From assembly GCA_030762895.1 (NCBI GenBank), contig CM061063.1:102322210-102386209 (forward strand): DNA of 64,000 nt. The letters are read 5' to 3'. Position 1 is the first letter of the stretch; each line of letters begins with the position of its first letter. The notes beneath the pieces were generated by a model, which made no database searches, had not been told where the DNA came from, and saw only the letters and a list, made by a program, of their open reading frames with translations. A program made the translations under genes and the position numbers. Below, piece by piece: positions 1 through 10,902 of the stretch. This DNA comes from Sophora flavescens (Eukaryota; Streptophyta; Magnoliopsida; Fabales; Fabaceae).

Positions 1-1774
1 GCTCATGTCCAGCATGCCCGTGCTTGATGCACGCGTCTTGTGACTATCTGAGTCACAAGCACGGTCGTTCTCAATAGGGAGCACGATCGTGCTCAAGAGG
101 GAAAACCACGCCTCAACGACACTGATGTGAGCACGCCCATGCTCAATGAAGAGCACGACCGTTCTCAGGTCTGAAGCTTATATATGTGCACAGTAACCGA
201 GGTTTCATTTTAAAACCCTATTTTGGCATCCTAGCCACCCTAGTGCCTGTTTTCTTCCCTAATTTCTCTAAACGCATTGCATTCTTGGAGTTTTGGGGGC
301 TCTTGGGAAGGTCTAGTTAGTCTGTGCCAATACTAGAAAGGTAATGGTTCTTCCCTTTTTGGTTTCCTTTTCTTGTTCTTTGAACTGGAAACTAATTGAT
401 TAACATTGTTGTTTGACCCAGGCTTGGAAAGCTGACTGAGCCGCTTGAGGGAAAGCATTGGAGTGGTCATTTAGCTATCGCTGTTGGAATCTTCATACCA
501 GGTATGGGGAGAAGAATAGTGTAAACATTAGACAAGGGGGTAGCGTAAGATGAGGGGTTCTTATAACCACAATGTTGTTAACTGTTATGAATGCCTAATT
601 GCTATTATTGTTATTTGGTTAATGGTATGCCTGTTATGATGCCTAGTTGATGTATATGTTTTAATGTTCCTGATGTTATATGCCTTAGTGATCTATTTTA
701 TGCCATGAGTATTTTGTTGAGTTGGCATGAATTTTTATGATGTGAATGATATGAATGATGCTATTTATGATGTTGATTATGTTGTTGGCTGAATGATTTT
801 GGTTGATGTTGAAACGGTTAATAAAACTCTAATTGGTTAAATAGGGCTCTTTATTAATGTATTGATTAAGGGAATAATTCCCCTAATGTGTTCATAAAAC
901 ATGGACTTAATTGTGAGAGGTGAGTTTTATACCAAATGGTTTAGCCAAGACCCTAGGATTTGATTTAAGAGTGTTTAGGGAGGTTTTGACCCCCAAGAAC
1001 ACAATGAATCTGCCTAGACAGTACGGCCACGCCTAGGAGCACGGCCGTGCTTAACAGGGAGCACGCCCCTGCTCCCAGTTTAAATATGGAGGATGGCCGT
1101 GCATCGAGCACGATCGTGCAGGACGGTGAGCGTTGGTGCTTTTTGGCCAATGTGGATATGTAACTCCGAAGTTGCCTTCCTGAGATAGTTTGGTTCCACA
1201 TGCATAATGGAGTAGAGAAGTAGAGTTGCACCGCATAGCATATGTTAGTTGAATTGCCATGATGATATGGATGTATATGTTGTTGCCTGTATATATATGT
1301 TGTATATTGCTATGCCATGCTATCATGTATGTTCATCTTGCTTCCTAACTCCATGCCGATGTGTTTATATGTTTTATTACTCCCCGTTTTCTGTTTCTGT
1401 TGTTTGCATGTATCTTTTATGCAGAGGACGACGAGCAGCCAGGAGAGGAGTGACTCTGAGGAGCCGCGACTCTATAGCTAGGATTTCCAGGGGTTTTAGT
1501 TGTTTAGTTTCAATTTTAGTTTGTTATTCCGAGGATTATTTTCCGGAACGGTTATACCAGCTCTGTATGTAACATCAGGGTTGGGTTATGTTTATGTTTA
1601 TGTTTATGTTTTATTTCTTTAAAACTTATTTCTTTTTCCGCGTTATTAAACTAGTTCATGTGGGACCTTTCTACCCATGGACCATTTTATTTTAATTAAA
1701 TGAATATGCATGTTTTATCTTAATATATTTACCTTTAAATGCTTCATATATCATGCGGGGTTGAGGGTGTCACA
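1..1774 (+). mobile_element. Right-hand part of a long LTR (Ty3/gypsy-like), cut by the window start
   Basis: The segment ends GGGGTTGAGGGTGTCACA at 1774, the typical end of plant LTRs that begin TGTGACACCC, and then runs directly into transposase pseudogene sequence. A TATA-like stretch lies near 178-187. Copies of a short palindromic motif of the GAGCACGGCCGTGCTC type occur at 1-165 and again near 1035-1125. No tRNA primer site follows the CA end, so this is a 3' LTR or a solo LTR. Strand is assigned from the TATA position only. The 5' end is outside the window. No coding sequence is recognised in it. Confidence 0.55.
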
Positions 1775-2914
1775 ATCATTGTTGGGATGATCATAAGAAT
1801 AGTCAAAATGACCATCATAGGTGTGTCATTCATCTTTCACGTACAATCATGTTATGCAATATGACACATGTATATAATATGTGCTTGATTGTATTCATGT
1901 GGCAAGCACGCACTGGGCCAAGTATAATCATTAACCGATATCAAGGCACTCCAAACGCACGCTCCACATCCTTTCTCGCCGCTTCTTGATGTTTGGCAAA
2001 CAATTTTCTTTTATCGTCTTATGGCATTGGGATGCTCTTGACAAACGTAGCCCATTCTGGATAAATATCATCTGCTAGATAGAACCCCATGTCATATTGG
2101 GTTCTTTATACCATATATTGCACCCTATGGGCTTCTCCCTCCAAAACAACATTAAACACATCAGATTGGTTTAACACGTTGATATCGTTGTTTGAACCCA
2201 CAACCCCAAAAAAATGCATGCCGAATCCACAAGTCTTGTAACACCACCGCTTCGAGCATGATTGTGGGCTTGCCATGATCACCACAAAAAATTAACCTTT
2301 CGATGCTATTGGGCAACTTTTCCATTTCCAATGCATACAATCAATGCCACCTAACATACCTAGAAAACCACGTCCATCCCCTATTCGCAGTATGCGTTCA
2401 ATATCATTGTTGTCAGGCCTTTTTAAGTATTCAATCCCAAATACCTCATTCACGCCCCTTGCAAACTTGCCTAAGCATTCCACTGCAGTGCTTTCACCAA
2501 TTCATTGATAATCATCCACACCGTCAGTGGGTCATCCATAAGCCAATATACGAATAGTATTAGTGCATTTCTGCAACGGTGAAAGGCTCGTTCGTCCAGT
2601 TGCATCAACTCTCATTTGAAAATACTCATCATGATTACCAATGGCTTCTACAATTATGTGAAGGAAGACATGCCTTCAAATTCGAAATCTTCAATCAAGT
2701 GCACCTATATGAATACTGGATTGTTGGGGAAGTAATCATTGAACAATCGATCATGTCTTTCTTCACGACTCTGTTCTTTGTGAGTTCTTTTACGTCTACG
2801 CATAGTGGAGTTGTACACTTGTTGTTGAATTTGTTCTTCATACTCATCATTTATGAAATCATTGTTGAGTTCCCACTCAATAATTTCTTCATAGTCTAAA
2901 TCGTTGGGATCCAT
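1775..2914 (-). pseudogene. PIF/Harbinger-type transposase (DDE nuclease) relic
   Basis: Minus-strand translation gives pieces of a plant Harbinger/ALP1-like transposase in order. There is an acidic N-terminal piece (2705-2914), a piece with MLGGIDCMHWKWKSCP (about 2292-2483), SNNDINVL (near 2180), the YLADDIYPEWATF region (near 2060-2090), and a C-terminal ILHNMIV near 1840-1860. The first two acidic residues of the DDE triad can be seen in GIDCMHW and NNDINVL. Frameshifts and stops separate the pieces, including a stop just after VKSIPMP near 2020 and another near 1950. Coding resemblance runs up to 1775, where the neighbouring LTR begins, so the LTR probably inserted into this element. Not functional. 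Confidence 0.75.
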
Positions 2915-3035
2915 TTGAAGGATAAAGTTGGAGAGTTAAAGTTTTGAGAGAATTTGATAAGAAAATTAGATAAGATTGCACACTGAGAGGTGTGAAAATC
3001 CTCGTACATGTTAAGAATATATATAGAGAGACAAC

Positions 3036-3175
3036 ATAAAGTTTGAATAACAACTAGTTTAACCCACGGCTAATTTGACCAATGACTTGTTTGAATAACA
3101 ACTAGTTTGAATTATAACTACTTTGAATAACAACTAGTTTTAATAACAAATACTTTGAATAACAACTAGTTTGAT
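3036..3175. repeat. Short degenerate tandem repeat (about 20-bp motif)
   Basis: The motif TTTGAATAACAACTAGTTT and close variants recur about five times. It lies upstream of the Harbinger relic, so it may be part of that element's 5' non-coding region. Nothing else is recognised from 2915 to 3480. Confidence 0.6.
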
Positions 3176-3559
3176 GTTGGACAAAATGTTTTTCTCTAAT
3201 TAGGTTACACAACTTCTCATGATCTTCTAGTTATATCCCTGTCATCTCAGATATATCCTTTAAGAGAAATGCAATATCAAACTCTCTCCTGTACGTAAAC
3301 GAACCAGCAACCCACTTTTTTCATACAACCATCGGTGTTTGTATAAGCACCTCTCAAAATTGGGGTGCTTATTAAAAACTCACTCCAACGATCATTGCAT
3401 GTGAAGCACCCAAGCTTAATAGGATATAAGCACCACATTTGGTGTCCATTGGAGGTGCTCTTAAGGGAACTCAAGTTAACAATTTTGCTTTGATACCACT
3501 TATTAGATTAAGGTTCCATCTAAGGTGCACCGCTCACCAAAGTGGTGCAGTGGTGCACC

Positions 3560-3602
3560 ACCCATGTGGCAATATTTAGTCCAATAAATTTGCCACATGG
3601 GT
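3560..3602. repeat. 13-bp perfect inverted repeat
   Basis: ACCCATGTGGCAA (3560-3572) and TTGCCACATGGGT (3590-3602) are exact reverse complements with a 17-bp spacer. It could be a small foldback element or the core of a MITE. No target-site duplication was found. Confidence 0.6.
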
Positions 3603-4094
3603 TGGTCAAATACTTAAAGTTTGGCATTGGACTTTTAGTATAACCAAAAGGTATATATAAAGTATATTTCAGTATGGTACTTGTATTTTTTGTATTTACA
3701 AATTTCATCCTTATTAAAATAAAGTTTTTTCTGATTATAAAAAATAAATTTTTTTCTAATTAATTTAAAAAATTTATTTGAGATTTTTTTGTTTTGTTAT
3801 GTTAATACAATCTTTGTTCATCTACCGTTGTTCCTTCAATCTTCAACCTCTGTTCATCTTCGGGCATTAAGTGTGCAAGCCTGCAGGGAGGTGCCAAGGC
3901 ATGGCGAGGTGAGGCAGCGGCGGTTCTAGGTGGCACCGCAAGACGGTGGTTCCGATCTGGAGCTGTTCTGACGCGGCAGGCCGGTGGTTGGATAGCCGCT
4001 CACGGCTGTCGACTGCGCGAATAGGATGATGACGTGTAAGGACAACGATGGTGTACGAGTTTGAGATGCACAGATGCACGGCGGAACTCGAGGT
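3603..4094. other. Unassigned stretch before the copia relic
   Basis: Positions 3603-3865 are AT-rich. Positions 3870-4094 are markedly GC-rich and run directly into copia integrase coding sequence. The GC-rich part may be decayed gag or upstream pol, or unrelated DNA joined to the relic. No open frame across it resembles a known domain. Confidence 0.3.
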
Positions 4095-6364
4095 GGTAAA
4101 CAACATAGAGTTGTTTTTGGAACCGGTATGCATGTTTCTTGTAGACCTTTTGAGTATGTGCACTCGGACCTCTAGGGTCCATCAAGGGTGATGACTCATG
4201 GAGGGGATCCTATTTTCTTACCATGATTGATGACTTTTCTAGAAAAGTGTGGATTTACATTTTGAAAAATAAATCTGAAACCTTTCAAAAATTCAAGGAA
4301 TGACACACTCTTATAGAAAATCAACTAGGCTCGAAATTGAAAGTTTTAAGGACTGACAATGGCCTGGAGTTTATTTCAGAGCAGTTTAATGAGTTTTGCA
4401 GGAAACGAGGAATTAAAAGGCATAGGACTGTGGCACGGACTCCTCAACAAAATGGTCTAGCAGAAAGGATGAACATGACTATTCTGGAGTGTGTTAGGTG
4501 TATGCTTTTGGGTGTTGGACTACCTAAGAGTTTCTGGGGTGAAGCTGCAAATACTGTAGTGTACTTGATAAACAAATGTCCATCTTCAGCTTTAGACTTC
4601 AAGACACCTATGGAAGAATGCAGTGGTAAACCGATGGATTACTCTAATCTCAGGGTATTTGGTTCTTTGGCATTTGCTCACATCAGGGAAGACAAGCTTG
4701 ATGCACGGGGGGTAAAATGCATCTTCATTGGTATCCGGATGGTGTGAAGGGCTACAAGTTATGGAAGTTAGGATCTGGTGTATCAAGGTGCTTTGTAAGC
4801 AGGGATGTCACATTTGATGAGACCAGGATAGGTATGATGTGTAGTGGCTTGGAACAAAGCAGCTCAGATGAAAGCAGACTGAAAGCTCAGTTTGAGGTGG
4901 ATTTTCCCACCTCTAACATTAGAGAAGAAAGTCCACCACCAACAGAACAAATAGATCAACAACCACCAGCAATATCAGACTATCAGTTGACTAGAGATCG
5001 AGCTAGGAGGAATATTATACCTCCTAAGAGATTTTGGTATGCTGACCTCGTTTGCTATGCTCTTAATGCGGCTGAATCACAAGGTAGTTGGATGCAAGCG
5101 GTACAAGCGGAAATGGAATCCTTGGATAAAAATCAAACCTGGACACTTGTGGACTTACCCATGAATCACAAGGTAGTTGGATGCAAGTGGATATTCAAGA
5201 AAAATGATGGCATTCCAGGCATTGAGGAGGTAAGGTTCAAGGTAAAACTGGTAGCAAAGGGTTTTACCCAGGTTGAAGGGATTAACTACAATGAGATCTT
5301 TTCACCTGTGGTAAAACATTGTTCTATAAGGATATTGATGTCTATTATGAATCAGTATGACTTGGAATTAGAAGAGTTGGATGTCAAGACAACATTTCTA
5401 CATGGAGATCTAGAGGAAACTATCTACGTGCAACAACCGGAAGGATATGCAGAAGATAAGACCAAGGTATGTCTCTTGAGAAAATCACTTTATGGGCTAA
5501 AACAAAGCCCTAGACAATGGTACAAAAAAATTTATGATTTTCTCTTGAGATTGGGATTTCTGAGGAGTAGTTATGACAGCTGTGTGTACATACTAAAGAA
5601 GGAGGAGGAGTGTGTTCTTTTCCACCTCCTATATGTGGATGACATTCTAATAGCCAGCACTAGCAAGGAAGAGATAAGCAAGTTTAAGGACCAATTGAAT
5701 TCTGATTTTGAGATGAAGGATCTTGGTAATGCAAAGAGGATACTTGGCATGGACATAGTCAGAAACAGAAAGAAAGGGGAATTATTACTATCTCATCAAG
5801 GTTACTTGAGGAAAGTTGTAGAAAGGTATAGGATGCATCAATCTAAACCGGTTTCTGCACCTTTGGGTAATCACACAAAGCTTTCTATTACTCAAGCTCC
5901 TAGCAATGACATAGAAAGAAGAAGAATGGATTCTATTCCTTATGCAAGCGGAGTGGGTAGCATCATGTATGGGATGGTATGTAGCAGACCGGATTTGGCA
6001 CATGTCGTTAGCATTGTTAGCAGGTTTATGGCGGATCCGAGGGAAGCTCATTGGGAGGCTTTGAAGTGGGTTTTAAGGTATATGAATGGTTCTCTAAATT
6101 CTGGACTTATGTACAAGAAGGAAGCTCACTTTGTTTGGGTCTGCAATTAGTTGGAAGTCTACTTTACAACTAGTGGTTGCGTTGTCAACTACACAAACAG
6201 AGTATATAGCTCTTGTGGATGGAGTAAAGGAAGCTCTATGGTTAAAAGGGTTGATTGGTGAATTCGGAATTATGCAAAAGAGTGTGAATGTTCATTGTCA
6301 TAGCCAAAGTGTTATTCACTTAGCTAATCATCAAGTTTATCATTTCCTGGATCCGACCTTTTAG
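4095..6364 (+). pseudogene. Ty1-copia pol polyprotein relic (integrase, reverse transcriptase, RNase H)
   Basis: Translation shows, in order, GKQHRVVF (4095), the integrase core with YVHSDL and LRTDNGLEF, QQNGLAERMN, a copia reverse transcriptase with KWIFKKNDG, DVKTTFLHGD, KSLYGLKQSPRQWYKK and the catalytic YVDD, then an RNase H remnant ending near 6364. Lesions: TAG in place of Trp after YVHSDL (near 4176), a frameshift near 4200, an in-frame TGA at 4301, a frameshift near 4740, and a deletion with frameshift near 6120-6135. The last of these removes the segment holding the first RNase H Asp. The later motif reads HCHSQS instead of the usual CDSQS form. No LTRs, gag or primer site are seen, so this is an internal fragment. 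Its right end abuts an intron of CACTA-1. Confidence 0.85.
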
Positions 6365-6732
6365 GCAGAATATCATTTCCAACATCCTATAACTAATAAA
6401 AATAAAACATTATCTTTAAACAATAATAAATAATTTCAACTATGAATATAGAAAAACACAACTAACTGAATACCTCAGATGCAACAAGAAAGCTGACCAG
6501 TCTTCTTGGCCAGAGGATGAAGTTACCGGGGGCCTGACCCACTGTTTGAACCTCCTCAGTGGGCATAGGGACTCGAGCATCAGCATCTCGAATAATCTCA
6601 ACAACGACCCTCGCCTGATCAGCCGGTAATAAACGATGGTGTATGGTATTACCTAAGTTGTTATGTGCCCTCCCCAATGCCACTAAGCGGCGATCATGAT
6701 GATCATCAACATACAGCTCACACCTATCAGGG

Positions 6733-6735
6733 TCG

Positions 6736-6789
<54 letters not shown>

Positions 6790-6800
6790 CCATCATCATC
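6733..6800. repeat. (ATC/GAT)n microsatellite coding for poly-Asp
   Basis: An almost uninterrupted run of ATC triplets. On the minus strand it reads as GAT codons and gives the poly-aspartate tract of the CACTA-1 second gene. Confidence 0.9.
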
Positions 6801-6986
6801 ATTTTCAGGCTGATGAGGAGGATCACATGAGCCTTTAGTGCTCACATGGACAGAGGGTTGGATAGAGGGTTGGACATCGGCTGTCATCTGCTGGGACAAA
6901 GGAGTCAATATTGCCATCTGCTGGGCAAACTGCTCGGCCATCTCCTGTGGCATTGGTGTGAAGATGAACCATGGTATTGGCGAATG

Positions 6987-8433
6987 TGATGCGTATTTTT
7001 AAGAATAAAGGCAAGTGCACCTTGTCGCAAACAAGTAATACGGTGGTGAGACCGGTTATCGTATCCACAGGGATCGGTTGTCAATTACCACTTCACAAAC
7101 TCAACAACTATCTACACTAAACAATGGTATGAGAGATCAAAACATAAAACAAAGCAATACAATATTTTTTGTCTTTTTGGACTTTTAACAAACACTTGGA
7201 GTGCAGAATTTACAAATGGATAGAATTGTCAGGTTTAGACTACACTAATCCTCCCTTGATTGCAATGAAATGGCTAATAACACAAGTCCTAATTCAATTA
7301 TGCCAATCAAGTCTTTTCTAAAATACTCAAGCCTAATGTCTTAGGTGCATTGAGCCTAAAACTCCAAATTAAACCCTAATGTCTTAGGTGGATTAACCCG
7401 AGATTTTGCATTAAGTCAAGACTTATAAGATTGCAAGCAGCCAACACCTATGTCTAGATTCTTGAACTACTTGGCATATGATTCATGAGCATGCCTTAAC
7501 ATCAATCTGTCAATTGTCTATGAAAGCAACATATCATTCCTATGGGTAGCTAAGCCAAGGAAAGCATTAAGCACAGAATCACATACTCATAAAGAAATAG
7601 AAACTTGCATTAAAACAACCAAATCAAAATACAAACAAGTTCAGAAAAGCTACATCTAAACCCAACATTGGGGGAATTAGCTACACATGATAATGTCTAC
7701 AAAAGAGAAAGAGAGAAGAGAGGAAGAAAACTCCATGACGAATCCTTCAATCTTCTTCCAATCCAAGAGCAGAGAAGATGTCATCTTTAAGGTCCTAGCC
7801 TTCCCCCAGCCATCAGCCCTCTTTAGGGTTTCCAAGCCTCTGCAAAAAGTCCCTTTGTTCTGTCTGTTGTGCTCTTATTTATAGATCAGTCGCGCGTCAC
7901 GGCCGTGATGGCCATCACGGCCAGGCCGTGACGGATTCTGTTTCTGGAACTTCTGGCGATTTTTAGGCTCTCGCGTGGCGAGCCCCTTCTCGCGTCGCGA
8001 GCCCTCTGTTCATGGCCGTGATCTCCATCACGGCCAAGCCGTGATGGATTCTGACTTGTGATGGTTTTGGGTCACGGCCGTGATGTACATCACGGCTAGG
8101 CCGTGACAGACTCTGACTTCAGCCTTTCTGCCTTTTCAGTTTTGCTCGATCATGGCCGTGATGGGCATCACGGCTAGGCCGTGATGGGCATCACGGCTAG
8201 GCCGTGATGGGCTCTGTTTGGCTCATTTTCTTCACTTTTAAGGCTCTAAATCATCCAAGCTTCATCATGGCCAAACCTTGGGCATTTAATCATGAATTCC
8301 TGCAAAACAACACCACAACACCGCCTAACCCGTTCCAAGGTAAAAACTACTAAAATCAAACTAAAAATGCCTAAACTATATGCAAATGCATGCAGAAATG
8401 TACATGGAAAATGAGGTGAAATCACACTCATCA
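6987..8433 (-). repeat. Element I 3' LTR (1,447 bp)
   Basis: It pairs with 10903-12325. It contains a GC-rich island (about 7890-8215) made of CACGGCCGTGATGG-type palindromes together with some CTCGCGTCGCGAG-type motifs. A 24-bp unit near 8160-8210 is present twice here and once in the other LTR. Confidence 0.95.
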
Positions 8434-8472
8434 AATCACCCCAAGCTTAAGACTTTGCTTGTCCTCAAGCAA
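8434..8472 (-). other. Polypurine tract and upstream hairpin of element I
   Basis: On the minus strand AAGCTTGGGGTGATT directly precedes the 3' LTR. The hairpin TTGCTTGAGGACAAGCAA (8455-8472) lies just upstream of it. The same pair is found in elements II and III. Confidence 0.8.
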
Positions 8473-10093
8473 AAACCAAGGCCAGAAGAAGAACAGAACA
8501 TGGATAGTGAACCAAGAACCCGAGTTCATGATCCAAGCAATAGGCAATTCAAACAATTTAGCAAGAGACAATCAGTTCAAGTCCAATTAGACGCTTAGGT
8601 TCCTTAGACTCATGTTCTCACTGACTTGGGCACTCTTTCTCACCTGAAGCTCACCCCAAGCTTGTTCATTTGCTTGGCTCTCTTTCTACCTCACTCAAGT
8701 GTTTAGGGGAATAAGACATTTCACTCAATTTTCCTCAAGGAATGAATCCTACCATAGGCTTGACTATCAACCACATCTCTACTTTATTAATGAAAACAAT
8801 TAAGAATCAAGAGGTCTTTTACTTGGTTGTAACAGGGCCATGGGATTAATCTTTAGGTGGGGAAATCAATAAAAGGACATTTCAAAAGGCTACACAACAT
8901 ATTAACATTTGCAAAGTATGACCTTCTAAAATACCTTTTGGGTTTCAATTCCTTTTTCCACCTTTCTTTTCTTTCTTTTCATTATAATTCTCACTTTTCT
9001 TTTTGTCATCCCCTTCTCTATTTATTTTTCTTTTTCTTTTCTTTTTCTTTTATTTGGAGAAGGGGAGATTTTTCAGCTCAAGAGAATTATTTTTTTTTTT
9101 CTGATTCTTTCATCCCAAACTTTTTCGACTACCCTTTTTTACCCTTTTGTAATACTTTAGAAGGTCCTTTATCAAGCATATTTATCAAAACATTTCAGGG
9201 TACCAAGAAAAGCATTTTTTTTCTTTCAGGCTCAAGATTGGGCAACTAAGGGGTAGCATTTAGTCATTCAAAGCTCAGAAGGCCCGAAAAAATACCTATT
9301 GCCTCAATCATTTTCAAAAATGTTTTCAAAAATTTCCAAGCTTCGAAATGGTTTCAAGTCAAGTTCTAGAGAAATTCATCCAAGAGGAATAACACTCTAA
9401 CACAAAGAATGGGGTAAAATTTTTGTGAGTACCCCTTTGGCTCAAAATCTCACATTTTTTTAGCAGTTCAAAAATCAATGAGAAACACAAATCTTCAGAA
9501 CCACATGCTAATTATCAACTATCCAAGATCATCTCAAGCATTTTTTTATTTGCAACCATATCACAAGAATAAAAAAAAATTGGGTTCAATAATTCACTAT
9601 CACAAATTATTGGCACTTAGTTCTCACAATTGGATGCAAAATCTAAACAAGGGTAATCTAATTGTGTGATCATGCAAAGCTATGTCTACATGAATGCAAC
9701 ATGCAAAAGAATGCAAAAATTCAAAAATTTACACAAAAATACCCCTATCCCAAGCTTAAAAACTTACATTGTCCCCAATGTAAATAATTAAGTTAGAGAG
9801 GGGAGTGAAAAATTGGAACGACTTACCGAGGCGGTAGTAGGTGCTGGTTCACATGCTTTTTGTCTTTGTTTCTCCCTGCTCTTTTTGCTTCTCCTTCCTT
9901 ATTATCCTGAAAACACTTAACAAATTTATTAATAGAAGAAAACTCTTGAGCTTCTCAAATTATTCAAGAGTTTAAAAATAAAAAAAACAAAATCTAACTA
10001 AAGAGAAAGAAAAAAGGAAAAAGGAAAAGAAAAATTGGGTTGCCTCCCAATGAGCGCTTATTTAATGTCACTAGCTTGACTTATTAAAAAGTA
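8473..10093 (-). other. Element I 3' non-coding internal region
   Basis: No ORF of note. Homologous to 21894-23430 of element III and in large part to 18560-19586 of element II. It contains a second hairpin, TTACATTGGGGACAATGTAA (9764-9783), followed on the minus strand by a purine-rich AAGCTTGGGATAGGGG (9741-9757). Close to the ORF lies the conserved hairpin TTGGGAGGCAACCCAA (about 10035-10050). A pyrimidine-rich tract occupies 8945-9060. Confidence 0.7.
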
Positions 10094-10750
10094 TCATCTG
10101 GATCCTCCTCCCGGATCAAATGGGAATTGGGGTGGTGATTGCAACAGTAATATAACTTTATTCTCAATTCCACCCAGCCATTGGGTGAAATATCCATTGA
10201 CCTTTGCAATTATAAATTCACTTCCTCTCGGGTCAAGTGGAGTTTTCAAGAGGAAGTGTGACATACAAGTGGAAGGGGCTAACTTACCATTATCCACACA
10301 TGCATGCAAGCCAACATATTTATTTAATGCAGAAAATTCAGCAAGCATGGTGGAGGGAGTGCTTTCCAAATGCACCGCCTTCTCACTTGTTTCTCTCCAA
10401 GGGAGCGTGAAAGGTAATCCCTCTTCTTGTGATTCATCAACCACCACCTCATCTTCAATTTGATCCATTCCCGCAACCATATTCTGCTCTAATTCTGCTT
10501 CATGTGGCTCTATGGGAATCACAATACACGGTGGTGGAGGTGGTAAATATGACAAAAAGGTTTCCCAATCCTCCTTGGAGTATACATATATAAGCTCACT
10601 AGTCATAGGATCGACTCGTGATGGAATATTATGAGATAGAGAAAACTCCTCGAAGAATTCTCCCAAATTTATATCGTCTTCCCAACACAAGTTATCCTCC
10701 AAAATATGACTAGAAGCTCCCTCATCAGGTGGATAATAAAAATTTTCCAT
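10094..10750 (-). CDS. Orphan ORF of element I, unknown function (about 218 aa)
   Basis: An uninterrupted frame from the ATG at 10750 (MENFYYPPDE) to the stop at 10094. Codons upstream are open but lack an ATG. The protein is acidic in its first half (LEDNLCWEDD, EEFFEEFSL-like stretches), has a Pro-rich YLPPPPPCIVIPIEP segment near residue 75, and ends with FTQWLGGIENKVILLLQS and FPFDPGGGSR. I recognise no Gag, zinc knuckle, protease, reverse transcriptase, integrase or envelope signature, no signal peptide and no clear membrane span. It sits about 150 bp inside the 5' LTR, where gag would normally start. The homologue in element III is frameshifted, while this copy is open throughout. It could be a captured host fragment, a highly diverged Gag, or an accessory protein. 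Function is not assigned. Confidence 0.7.
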   Translation of the reverse strand: MENFYYPPDEGASSHILEDNLCWEDDINLGEFFEEFSLSHNIPSRVDPMTSELIYVYSKEDWETFLSYLPPPPPCIVIPIEPHEAELEQNMVAGMDQIEDEVVVDESQEEGLPFTLPWRETSEKAVHLESTPSTMLAEFSALNKYVGLHACVDNGKLAPSTCMSHFLLKTPLDPRGSEFIIAKVNGYFTQWLGGIENKVILLLQSPPQFPFDPGGGSR

Positions 10751-10879
10751 GACTTTCGTCCACCTTGCAAAAACAGAACTCAAAACAAAAAGATCAAATA
10801 TATACAGAAAAATAAAAAAAGAATAAAAATGTCTAAATTAGTTATCTCCTTTGTTACTACTGATATTGGCAAAGCCAAT

Positions 10880-10902
10880 CCCCGGCAACGGCGCCAAAAA
10901 CT
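10880..10902 (-). other. Primer-binding site of element I (tRNA-Asp)
   Basis: The plus strand reads CCCCGGCAACGGCGCCA (10880-10896), identical to the 3' end of plant tRNA-Asp including CCA. It lies 6 bp inside the 5' LTR on the minus strand, which is the expected position for a minus-strand element. Confidence 0.9.

Noticed and set aside
6462..6953. A free-standing acidic poly-Asp protein gene
   Set aside because: It is a 3' exon of the CACTA-1 second gene. The Asp run comes from a GAT microsatellite, and the frame ends in an intron.
7687..7884. Small frame repeated at 11603-11800
   Set aside because: It lies in the LTRs of element I, in antisense to the element, and is duplicated only because the LTRs are.
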